A stretch of 64,000 nucleotides of DNA from Lucifuga dentata (lineage: Eukaryota; Chordata; Actinopteri; Ophidiiformes; Bythitidae), in NCBI GenBank assembly GCA_014773175.1, contig VXCM01000339.1, positions 62,001-126,000 of the forward strand, given 5' to 3'. Positions 57,901 through 64,000 of the stretch are shown here, one piece after another; position 1 is the stretch's first letter, and each line of letters opens with the position of its first letter. The position numbers and the translations under genes were made by a program. The notes under the pieces are model-generated. The model ran no database searches. It was not told where the DNA came from and saw only the letters and a list, made by a program, of their open reading frames with translations.

Positions 57901-59961
57901 CATTAAAACAGTTAAAAACACTACACTACACTACAGGGCCCCCCCCAGATTTAAAAAAAAAAAAATAAATCATCAATACACTGTTTGTTTTACAATTTAT
58001 TGCACAGGAAATGACAAAAATATATAAAATAAGTATAATTAGTTTTCAATAAGAATTTGTCAACAAGAGCACATTATGCTTAATATGGCTTAAGAAATGA
58101 TTTTTTAGTCTGTATTAGTGCACTGCACTCCAGTTGTGTTCCAACCCCCTTGCTGATGTGTTTTAACATTCTATTCAATAACTTGCTGTCTGCCTTCTCC
58201 CAGATCATTTTGGGATTAACTTGCTACACAGGCTGGTCATGCTCTATTGCTCTGGAACCACCCCTGTGTAAAACATTGGGGGGGGGGGGNGGGGGGGGGG
58301 GGGGGGGGGTCAGTAATGCTGTGGGGTGTTTTGGGGGAGAGAGATCTGGAGACTTGGTTAAAGGAATTACAAAGAAAGAAAATTACCATTCCATTCCATT
58401 ACCATTTGGATTTAATTCTTCAACAGGACAATGATCCAAAACATTCATCAAAATTATGTCAAAATTACATCCATTCAAAAGAGAAGCAAAAGGTTTTGAN
58501 ATCCAAAACATTCATCAAAATTATGTCAAAATTACATCCATTCAAAAGAGAAGCAAAAGGTTTTGATGTGACTTGGCCAGAGGGGGTTACTTTGATAAAA
58601 GCAAAGTGAAGTATGAGCCTGAAATGACTCGAAAGTGCTTTTATGTTGACAAATTTTTCTTGAAAACTAACTACTTACATTTATTTTATGTATTTTGTCA
58701 TTTCCTGTGCAATAAATTGTAAAACAAACAGTGTATTGATGATTTTTTTTTTTATCTGGGGNGGGGGGGGGGTGTGGCCTCAAACTTCTGGCCTGTAGTG
58801 TATAATTGATGTGCATTAAAATGATATGCATCATATTCTCACCAATCTATGTGCATCCACACTCTGTCTGTAGAAAAATATGAGTTGTCTTGTTAAGAGG
58901 CAGAGACTGGTACTGTCCAAAACATGCTGTGCTCCTCCTGTCAGAGTCTGGTTCACACACTCATCAAATCTGGCTCTCTGGATGGCATACTGACAGAAAA
59001 AAGTCAAAGATCACATGTTTGCTAATATTTTCTTTGAGCAGACTAGTTTGAAATCACAACCACTAAATGGTATTAATGTACTGTAAAATTAAATGTGTGC
59101 TAATTAAATGTTCAGTGTTAAGAGTTGGCTGGTTGGGCCATTAAGTCAGTGTTGACAGGTAGTTAGCATGTACCAACGTGATGTTTAAAATCAACTCTTC
59201 CCAAATAAAGTATGTGCATCAATCAGGAGCCCAAAACATCTATAAACCCATCTCAAATATATAGGACCATCAGACAGGAAGCACAATTCAATCAGTTTAA
59301 GGAAAGAAAAGAAAAAGTGTTCAACACTCACCTGTCGTTTTAGGTCCTGGTAGCCCCGTATGTAGGACTGGATGATAATGGCATTCTTCAGTCTTTTTCT
59401 TTCATCCTGAAGAGTTACAAAGAACACACTTGAATTGAAGGAGCAGCCATATCAATTACTACTGAGAAAAAGTAGGCTAATGCATTATCTATTTCAAAAT
59501 ATGAGTCTACGTTCATCATTTAAGTTTACATGCATATGTATTTCACAGTACAAAGTATTACATGGTTAACTTCATTTTTACAATGAACACGTTTTGTCAA
59601 AAATGGATGTGTCAAATAAATACAGAAGTCTGTCACATAAAGAAACATAAAGACATAGACTTAGTCACCTCTCTTTTTCTTCTTTCCTCTTGAGTGCGGT
59701 GCAGCAGAGATGCTTTCTCCTCCTGAAAAGCAACAAAAGCAAACTGGAAGAGCATGGACATGGTAACTAGAACAAAGTAAGACAACTACGCCTCAGTCAT
59801 CTGAGTTATGAATATGACATCATAACTTGGTAATACTGGTTTGTTATTAAGTCATTCCCCCTTCTGCTGAATATCATTCCCTGTGTAACACTTACCTTTT
59901 TACTTGCTCCTCCGAGTGAAACCTTCGGTCTTGTCTTGAAATCTCCCTCAAAGCTAAACAT
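35799..59961 (-). CDS. ube3c: UBE3C, HECT-type E3 ubiquitin ligase (whole coding span, 23 coding exons)
   Basis: UBE3C binds the proteasome and lengthens ubiquitin chains (mainly K29/K48-linked in the known family) on substrates being degraded. I read 23 coding exons on the minus strand, each with GT-AG borders and compatible phase. They total 3246 nt, or 1081 residues plus stop, once the artefact in exon 9 is removed; human UBE3C is 1083 residues. The start is the first in-frame ATG and opens [13 protein letters not shown], as in vertebrate orthologues. An IQ-like motif lies near residues 50-59 ([10 protein letters not shown]). The HECT domain runs from about 743 to 1081. The catalytic cysteine is residue 1049, in the TASTCMNLL motif of the last exon, and the protein ends GFELS. 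No inactivating change is seen. DNAJB6 lies about 3.7 kb downstream in the same orientation. Identity rests on recalled family sequence, not on a search. Confidence 0.97.
37625..37755 (-). CDS. ube3c: UBE3C coding exon 22 (HECT C-lobe)
   Basis: 131 nt, residues 982-1025. Reads [20 protein letters not shown] then [21 protein letters not shown] acceptor, GTGAGG donor. Confidence 0.94.
37887..37953 (-). CDS. ube3c: UBE3C coding exon 21 (HECT)
   Basis: 67 nt, residues 960-982. Reads [18 protein letters not shown] then TNYS, followed by a split glycine codon. TAG acceptor, GTAGGA donor. Confidence 0.92.
38045..38233 (-). CDS. ube3c: UBE3C coding exon 20 (HECT)
   Basis: 189 nt, residues 897-959. 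Reads [18 protein letters not shown], then [16 protein letters not shown] and [16 protein letters not shown] acceptor, GTAGGC donor. Confidence 0.96.
39963..40175 (-). CDS. ube3c: UBE3C coding exon 19 (HECT N-lobe)
   Basis: 213 nt, residues 826-896. Reads [19 protein letters not shown], then [18 protein letters not shown] and [16 protein letters not shown] acceptor, GTGACT donor. Confidence 0.96.
41314..41436. repeat. N-joined 61-bp duplication (assembly artefact)
   Basis: Exact copies either side of the N at 41375, in a UBE3C intron. Confidence 0.85.
42235..42263. repeat. AGG microsatellite in a UBE3C intron
   Basis: About nine AGG units. Confidence 0.9.
42799..43046 (-). CDS. ube3c: UBE3C coding exon 18 (start of HECT domain)
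   Basis: 248 nt, residues 743-825. Starts [19 protein letters not shown] and includes the HECT hallmark [17 protein letters not shown], then [17 protein letters not shown] acceptor, GTGAGA donor. Confidence 0.96.
43605..43920 (+). repeat. Possible dispersed fish repeat
   Basis: TTTATTTTACCAGGAG then GTGCAAGTGAGAGCTGGG and GACAGCAGC resemble a common fish interspersed repeat with a TTTAACCAGGAAGTC start. Class not certain. Confidence 0.35.
44644..44776 (-). CDS. ube3c: UBE3C coding exon 17
   Basis: 133 nt, residues 699-743. Reads [17 protein letters not shown], then [17 protein letters not shown] and SPEN. TAG acceptor, GTACTT donor. No suitable ATG lies in frame, so open-frame scans miss it. 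Confidence 0.92.
45181..45278 (-). CDS. ube3c: UBE3C coding exon 16
   Basis: 98 nt, residues 666-698. Reads [19 protein letters not shown] then [15 protein letters not shown] acceptor, GTACTG donor. Confidence 0.93.
45794..45915 (+). mobile_element. Kolobok-like MITE fragment in a UBE3C intron
   Basis: Only a left end remains (CAAAGGAGCACACCGG then TTTTGCATGTTTGAG). It resembles the copy 3 subfamily and fades near 45915. Confidence 0.55.
47722..47809 (-). CDS. ube3c: UBE3C coding exon 15
   Basis: 88 nt, residues 637-666. Reads [19 protein letters not shown] then [13 protein letters not shown] acceptor, GTAATG donor. Confidence 0.93.
48221..48325 (-). CDS. ube3c: UBE3C coding exon 14
   Basis: 105 nt, residues 602-636. 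Reads [13 protein letters not shown] then [19 protein letters not shown]. The donor reads AAG then GTTCAT, which is weak beyond the GT, but the frame and family sequence support it. It is missed by simple open-frame scans because no ATG precedes it. Confidence 0.88.
50281..50507 (-). CDS. ube3c: UBE3C coding exon 13
   Basis: 227 nt, residues 526-601. Contains [36 protein letters not shown] and [13 protein letters not shown] acceptor, GTAGGA donor. Confidence 0.94.
50865..51022 (-). CDS. ube3c: UBE3C coding exon 12
   Basis: 158 nt, residues 473-526. Reads [19 protein letters not shown] then [19 protein letters not shown] and [12 protein letters not shown]. Flanking introns contain A-N-A single-base gap joins at 50794 and 51077. 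Confidence 0.94.
51184..51270 (-). CDS. ube3c: UBE3C coding exon 11
   Basis: 87 nt, residues 444-473. Reads [18 protein letters not shown] then [14 protein letters not shown] acceptor, GTGAGT donor. Confidence 0.92.
51942..51973. repeat. GT microsatellite in a UBE3C intron
   Basis: About 16 GT units. Confidence 0.9.
53793..53921. repeat. N-joined 64-bp duplication (assembly artefact)
   Basis: Exact copies either side of the N at 53857, in a UBE3C intron. Confidence 0.85.
54249..54436 (-). CDS. ube3c: UBE3C coding exon 10
   Basis: 188 nt, residues 382-444. Contains [18 protein letters not shown], then [18 protein letters not shown], and ends [15 protein letters not shown] acceptor, GTACAA donor. 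Confidence 0.94.
54790..55090 (+). mobile_element. V-SINE-type element (HE1/DANA-like) in a UBE3C intron
   Basis: Contains GTCCTGGGTTTGAAGCC, then TGTGGGATTCCTCCAGGTG and TTTCCTCCCACAGTC, the conserved central domain of V-SINEs, followed by AATTAACAGTAGGTGTGAG and a GT run. Diverged. Confidence 0.7.
55158..55376 (-). CDS. ube3c: UBE3C coding exon 9, broken by an assembly duplication
   Basis: Raw length is 219 nt, but 55214-55279 and 55281-55346 are the same 66 bases either side of one N (55280). With one copy and the N removed the exon is 152 nt, keeps phase with both neighbours and gives residues 331-381: [18 protein letters not shown], then an acidic stretch [14 protein letters not shown]. 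As written the exon shifts frame, so automatic annotation would call a false break. Confidence 0.9.
55538..55758 (-). CDS. ube3c: UBE3C coding exon 8
   Basis: 221 nt, residues 257-331. Contains [16 protein letters not shown] and [19 protein letters not shown] acceptor, GTGAGT donor. The upstream intron carries a Kolobok-like MITE at 56343-56924. Confidence 0.93.
56343..56924 (-). mobile_element. Kolobok-like MITE copy 8 in a UBE3C intron
   Basis: TTAA-AGGACCATCCC and GGTATGGTCCT-TTAA, 582 bases, same orientation as copy 7. Confidence 0.85.
57056..57209 (-). CDS. ube3c: UBE3C coding exon 7
   Basis: 154 nt, residues 206-257. Reads [19 protein letters not shown] and [19 protein letters not shown] acceptor, GTACAG donor. 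Confidence 0.93.
57437..57594 (-). CDS. ube3c: UBE3C coding exon 6
   Basis: 158 nt, residues 153-206. Reads [17 protein letters not shown] then [12 protein letters not shown] and [12 protein letters not shown] acceptor, GTAAGA donor. Confidence 0.93.
57729..57844 (-). CDS. ube3c: UBE3C coding exon 5
   Basis: 116 nt, residues 115-153 (last codon split). Begins [18 protein letters not shown] and ends GFSCR across the junction. The donor is GTACAG. Confidence 0.92.
57927..58802 (+). mobile_element. Internally deleted Tc1/mariner element in a UBE3C intron
   Basis: TA at each side. Inverted ends start CACTACAGG and include a long shared block (ATCATCAATACACTGTTTG and onward, about 100 bases). 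The interior encodes VMLWG, then [18 protein letters not shown] and VTWPE-like Tc1 transposase text, with the N-terminal half missing. About 870 bases against about 1.6 kb for a full element. N artefacts at 58290, 58500 and 58762. Confidence 0.85.
58434..58566. repeat. N-joined 66-bp duplication (assembly artefact)
   Basis: Exact copies either side of the N at 58500. It breaks the Tc1 transposase remnant a second time. Confidence 0.85.
58843..58989 (-). CDS. ube3c: UBE3C coding exon 4
   Basis: 147 nt, residues 66-114, from [14 protein letters not shown] to [12 protein letters not shown]. Phase 0 at both ends. The next intron holds the Tc1 remnant. Confidence 0.92.
59332..59406 (-). CDS. ube3c: UBE3C coding exon 3 (IQ motif)
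   Basis: 75 nt, residues 41-65. Contains [10 protein letters not shown], the IQ-like motif, with I52, Q53, R57 and G58 visible. In the family this part is linked to calmodulin-type binding; that role is not shown here. Confidence 0.93.
59669..59722 (-). CDS. ube3c: UBE3C coding exon 2
   Basis: 54 nt, phase 0, residues 23-40, a charged segment reading [18 protein letters not shown]. It leads into the IQ-like helix. CAG acceptor and GTGAC donor. Confidence 0.92.
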
Positions 59962-60007
59962 TGTTAGACTTTTCCCATTGACTGACTCAAACGGTGTCCC
60001 CTGCTTT
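59896..60007 (-). CDS. ube3c: UBE3C coding exon 1 with start codon
   Basis: The ATG is at 59961-59959. Coding part 59896-59961 gives residues 1-22 ([13 protein letters not shown]...GASKK) and ends at a GTAAGT donor. The acceptor-like CAG at 60008-60010 suggests 60007-59962 is 5' UTR joined to an upstream non-coding exon. Confidence 0.9.
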
Positions 60008-60524
60008 CTGAAAAAAGAAAATGAAACTTAACTCTAATTTGGGCACACTATCCATTCGAAAACAATAACGGTGGCTTATTAATGGACATTATCAAGGCTT
60101 TACCACAGCTCATCCTCATCAAGTTTGGGTTGTTACAGATCCAGTAAAAACAAAGATTAACTTCAGCTAGTTAGCTAACTGACAGCTCCAGTTTGCTTGC
60201 AACAATAGTAGCTAGTCGGTGAACTTAGCTAATGACTCAGCAGCTATCAGACAGTAAACGCTACCGTTACCGTTAAACATCTCCAACTAGCAAAGGAGAC
60301 CCTAAACTACAAAATATTTATTGATAATGTGTCGCACCACCGGATCACAAAAGTGTAATAAGTGTAGTATTTTGTTAGCGTTAGCACTGTAGCAGGCTAG
60401 CTACCGTCTAAGCACTGAGCCAGGCTAACTTTCCGAGGCTGTTCGCATGTGTCCTCTTTGACATTTCTCCTGTTACAGCATTAACTTTTCAGAATCATAA
60501 TTCAATAACATATGAATAGTTTAC

Positions 60525-60650
60525 CTTTGACTTATGAAGTAAGGAGTTTAACACACACAATAATAATAATGGTGTGGCTGTTAAATCCAAACCCAAGTTC
60601 TTTTCCTCTTCTTTCGAGAAATCAACACAACACAGAAGACAGCTGACTAC
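60525..60650 (-). promoter_or_regulatory. ube3c: Likely UBE3C 5' non-coding exon and core promoter edge
   Basis: Minus-strand text ends GTCAAAG then GTAAAC, a good donor whose GT is at 60524-60523. It would splice to the acceptor just above coding exon 1. Just upstream, 60653-60663 reads GCCGGAAGCGG on the minus strand, an ETS-type site typical of housekeeping promoters. The transcription start is inferred, not seen. Confidence 0.5.
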
Positions 60651-60663
60651 ATCCGCTTCCGGC

Positions 60664-62109
60664 AAAAGCTAAAAGCTAATTGGACAAAATTCATGCCAAT
60701 AAAGACTTAAACCGTCCTTTCCTGTATTTTTAATTGTGTGCGTGCGTGTGTGTGTGTTATTCACAAAACAATATGTAAATAGATAATAGATTTTTTAAAA
60801 CATTTGTCATGTATTTTACCCCCAAATACCCACAAAATGACAATAGCAAAGAATGGCAATAAAAAAGAAAGAAAGAAAGAAAAAAAGGACAAAAATCAGC
60901 TCAATGTTATTATAAGCAATTTCCATTTTGTTTGGAATATTTTATTTGACACTGCAATATTCAGCTATCTTTACTATTTTCACCACTTTCTTGTTGGATG
61001 TGACATGTCAATTTGAGGACATTTACTCTTGAGTTATTTGGATGAATTTACTCTCCGGAAGTTCAAATTAGATTTTCTGTACAAACAGGAATCATCAAAA
61101 ACTGTTTTTAAAAAAAAAAAAAAAAAAAAAGCAGTGAAGTAAAAATTGTCTTTATACTTTACACTTGCTTTGTATTTATACTTTACACTTGCTTTGTATT
61201 TTCCTTTAATAGTCCAAATTTACTTTTGAAATAAAAATGCGGTCAAAACAATCGGATACAATAGGGAACCATGACCTTCAGACCATATGTAAAATTGTTT
61301 AGAAATGCTGGTGATTATGTAGTAAATAAGATGATCACTTCAAACTATAAGTTCGCTTTAGTTGGAAATCAGCTTTAACAAACTTAAGTAATATTAGGCT
61401 TTTCACCCAATCTAATCTATTAAGTGTGTGTAAGGGAATCCACCACTATGTCTATTTCACCTGTCTGAACAAAAAAACTTGGCTGATCTGGCAGAAAATA
61501 AACTCCAGAATAGTGGACCATGTGCAAAAAAATTTATCATTTTGCTGATGAGGGACAAAGAGATTGGAATGTATTTTAGGATACTTTGCCTGGAAGATGA
61601 TGACGTGAACTATCAATTCAACACTGATAAAGTGAACACTTGGCTGGATCCCCTGACTGGATTAACATCTGCAAGATGGTACAGCTGTGTTAACTGTTAC
61701 TGGTGAAAATAATACAATTGACTAGTTTTGGCATAACTGTGGAGTTGTGTTTTTAGATAACTGTCATTGAGGGAATAATGGCGTGACTACATAAAAAAGG
61801 GAACATTGCTGTACAGACCACTCAGCACTATGTCATAGTGTTGATACTGGAATTGTTAGTATTGTATTGTCCTTAGAAATGAGATGTTGGTATTGACATT
61901 ACATTGTACTAATCTTGGTTTTGGGTTCAAGTTGTTGGCACTGGAATTGTGTTTATATTCATAACTGAAATGTCTCAGCTTGGTTTCTGGTAAAAGCACA
62001 TAGAAGCACTTCAGCTGTTCTGTCAGAATTGCAAATAAAATCTTGCTGAATACCAGCATGTCAGTGAATGCTCACTGTTAACATTGCACCAGTTTAGTTA
62101 TTTTCTTGA
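60664..62109. other. UBE3C upstream flank
   Basis: AT-rich. Includes GAAA and A runs (60867-60885, 61109-61130) and a short tandem duplication near 61146-61200. The 75-codon frame at 61479-61706 matches nothing I recognise and has no splice context. The expected neighbour MNX1 is not seen. Confidence 0.45.
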
Positions 62110-62900
62110 TATTATGCACCAGGGTGTCTATTGACGGAGTAAGGTGGAATGCACTGGACTGGTTCTTTTTCCAAAAGGAAATTCTAAGTATGAGTTCATA
62201 TATTTTGATGGGTTGAGCACCTCGAAGTTAGTTGCATGTGTGTGCCTCAAGGCTCAATCCTTGGACTTGTTAATTTTTTCCCACATATACTGTTTATTTA
62301 CTTCTCAGTCCCATAACTAAAGAGCTTGTTGCCTTCCAAAGTCATGCTGATGACACACATTTGTACATTTCAGTCAAGCTGTATTGGCAGAATAAATTAG
62401 ACCCTCTGCATAACTGTTTAAAGTAATTACATAGGGTCCAATGTTAAGGATAAGAACGTGCCTTAACAAAAAATAAAATAAAATAAAAATCTAGAATAGC
62501 TCTAGCATGTTCAGAATGCTGCATAAGGTTTTTACAAAATGTGAGCAATTTCCTGTTTTAGCTTTGCATTGGTTGTGTTTTCATTTTGCAGTTAGTTTTC
62601 ATATTTTAGGTTTAAAATGTTAGACTTTAAAATTTTTTTTTTTTTAAACTTCTGAGACTTTTATCTTTCTGAACTTCCTACTCTTTATGACTATGAGGTT
62701 CCCATGCTCGTGGATCTCTGGCTGGCAGAGTCACTGTCAGGGTTTTAAATCCTTTAACTTTTAAACATCATTTTGCATCCTGCTAACTCATATATATTTA
62801 TTAATACATTCCAGCTGATTTATTTATTAAGACTTAATTCTGATTTACTTATAATTCACCACTGCTTTATTTTAATGATATGGTGGCACACCTAAATGGA
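62110..62900 (+). mobile_element. Decayed LINE reverse-transcriptase fragment
   Basis: CVPQGSILG is encoded near 62242-62265 and SHADDTHLYIS (the YADD-type catalytic motif) near 62340-62372, in different frames. A later stretch reads ALHWLCFHFAVSF, like the C-terminal part of fish L2/Rex-type elements. Inactive. Confidence 0.65.
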
Positions 62901-63634
62901 ATGAGGTACGTATTAATGTTACACATTTGTTTTACAAGTTAAAATCCTTGCATGTGAGAAATGTCTGTTGGATTGGTGCTGAAACCAAAAGTCTCTTATG
63001 AAACATTTCTACACTCCTATTATATTTATTTACATGATTAATATATCACTTTTGTTCCTCTGGCTCAAGTAATTTCACAAATGATGCTTCCTGTTGATGT
63101 GACCAAGAATAGCTTCTGTAGAGCTGTTTTGCTGGATAAATGTAGTAATATTAATGCATAAAAATTATATTAGTGACTTTAAAACTGTGATTTTGATGAA
63201 AATAACTGAGGGTAGGGAATTGAGTTCCAGCAAAATCTAAATATAATGGAAGACAACAGGAAATAAAATTAGTTTTACAATTACTGTACATGATTTATTT
63301 GATTAAACAGGCCAACCTGGAGAAAATGTCCAAAGTAAGCAGCAAATATTTCAAAAAGCAATAAATAAATAAAAAAATAAAAATAAAAACAAACACCTTT
63401 GAGTCAACATTTCGTTTTATAAATTGATTTTTCTTTTTTCTTAAACTCACTTTATTTACATTTATGACAACAAAGGATAATATTGGATCATATGCTACAA
63501 TAATTTACTGGATAATTTGAGGCATAAATACAGTGCATCATGAATATGAATTTAACTGATTCCTTTGTATTTTATTTCAGGTTACTTAAGGACAGGTTAT
63601 TTATTGAAAGTCGCAAAAGTATGTGTATTTTGAC

Positions 63635-63694
<60 letters not shown>

Positions 63695-64000
63695 ATGTCT
63701 TATAGGTAGTTTTTTTTAATTGCCTGAATGAATAAGGGGTTTAAAAGCATGAGATAAATGGTTTCATCAGTAAAACCTGAATTAGTACTGTATGTATCAG
63801 TAAAGCTTGAGGTGAAGCAGATATTCTCTCCATTCAAAGCCTATTGATAACAAGTCATTATTTATTATGTAAAGACTTTGAGATGTTGATGCTTTTTCGG
63901 AGGAATAATTCTTTTCTCCATTTTCTCATATCAGTATTGTACGGAGCCCCTAAAGTCCCAAAAAACGATTTTCCCACATAATCATCTCATGCGCACAAGT
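62901..64000. other. Distal flank, no gene recognised
   Basis: AT-rich with the TAA microsatellite; nothing else supportable. Confidence 0.5.
63637..63690. repeat. TAA microsatellite
   Basis: About 18 uninterrupted TAA units. Confidence 0.95.

Noticed and set aside
61479..61706. 75-residue frame as a new gene
   Set aside because: No recognised domain, start context or splice structure; chance frame in AT-rich DNA cannot be excluded.

Overview
The window is nuclear DNA of a ray-finned fish, probably a teleost. The evidence is spliced vertebrate genes with GT-AG introns, fish-type repeats (V-SINE, L2-like LINE, Tc1, hAT, and a TTAA-flanked Kolobok-like MITE) and AT-rich introns. Two host genes are present, both on the minus strand and head to tail: UBE3C (start codon at 59961, stop at 35799) and then DNAJB6 (start codon at 26104, stop at 18919). 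UBE3C followed by DNAJB6 in the same orientation is also the order on human chromosome 7q36, so this is a conserved linkage block.

Layout. 1-18400: gene-poor flank beyond the 3' end of DNAJB6, full of DNA transposon remnants. These include six Kolobok-like MITEs, a TA-flanked MITE at 2222-2657, a hAT MITE at 4129-4799 with an 8-bp target duplication, and a decayed hAT element at 8502-10030 that split a GATAC-type simple repeat. 18400-32100: DNAJB6, with seven exons recognised (one non-coding) and a 27-N gap that removes the start of the sixth. Its introns hold an L2-like LINE tail and a MITE. 32100-34860: spacer between the genes. 34860-60650: UBE3C, with 23 coding exons plus a likely 5' non-coding exon. 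After removal of one assembly duplication the reading frame is intact for 1081 residues. Its introns hold a V-SINE, a MITE, a deleted Tc1 element and long stretches of possible conserved non-coding DNA. 60664-64000: UBE3C upstream flank with a decayed LINE reverse transcriptase fragment.

The two genes share a protein quality-control theme. DNAJB6 is an HSP70 co-chaperone that suppresses aggregation, and UBE3C is a HECT ubiquitin ligase that extends chains on proteasome-bound substrates. Nothing in the sequence shows co-regulation.

The assembly has a systematic defect. Many single N bases sit between two near-identical 45-66 bp copies or inside homopolymers, which looks like contig ends joined without merging. 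One such join falls in UBE3C coding exon 9. I found no clearly new biological system. The most interesting element is the MITE family: one copy carries half of a THAP domain and another is a near-perfect foldback.
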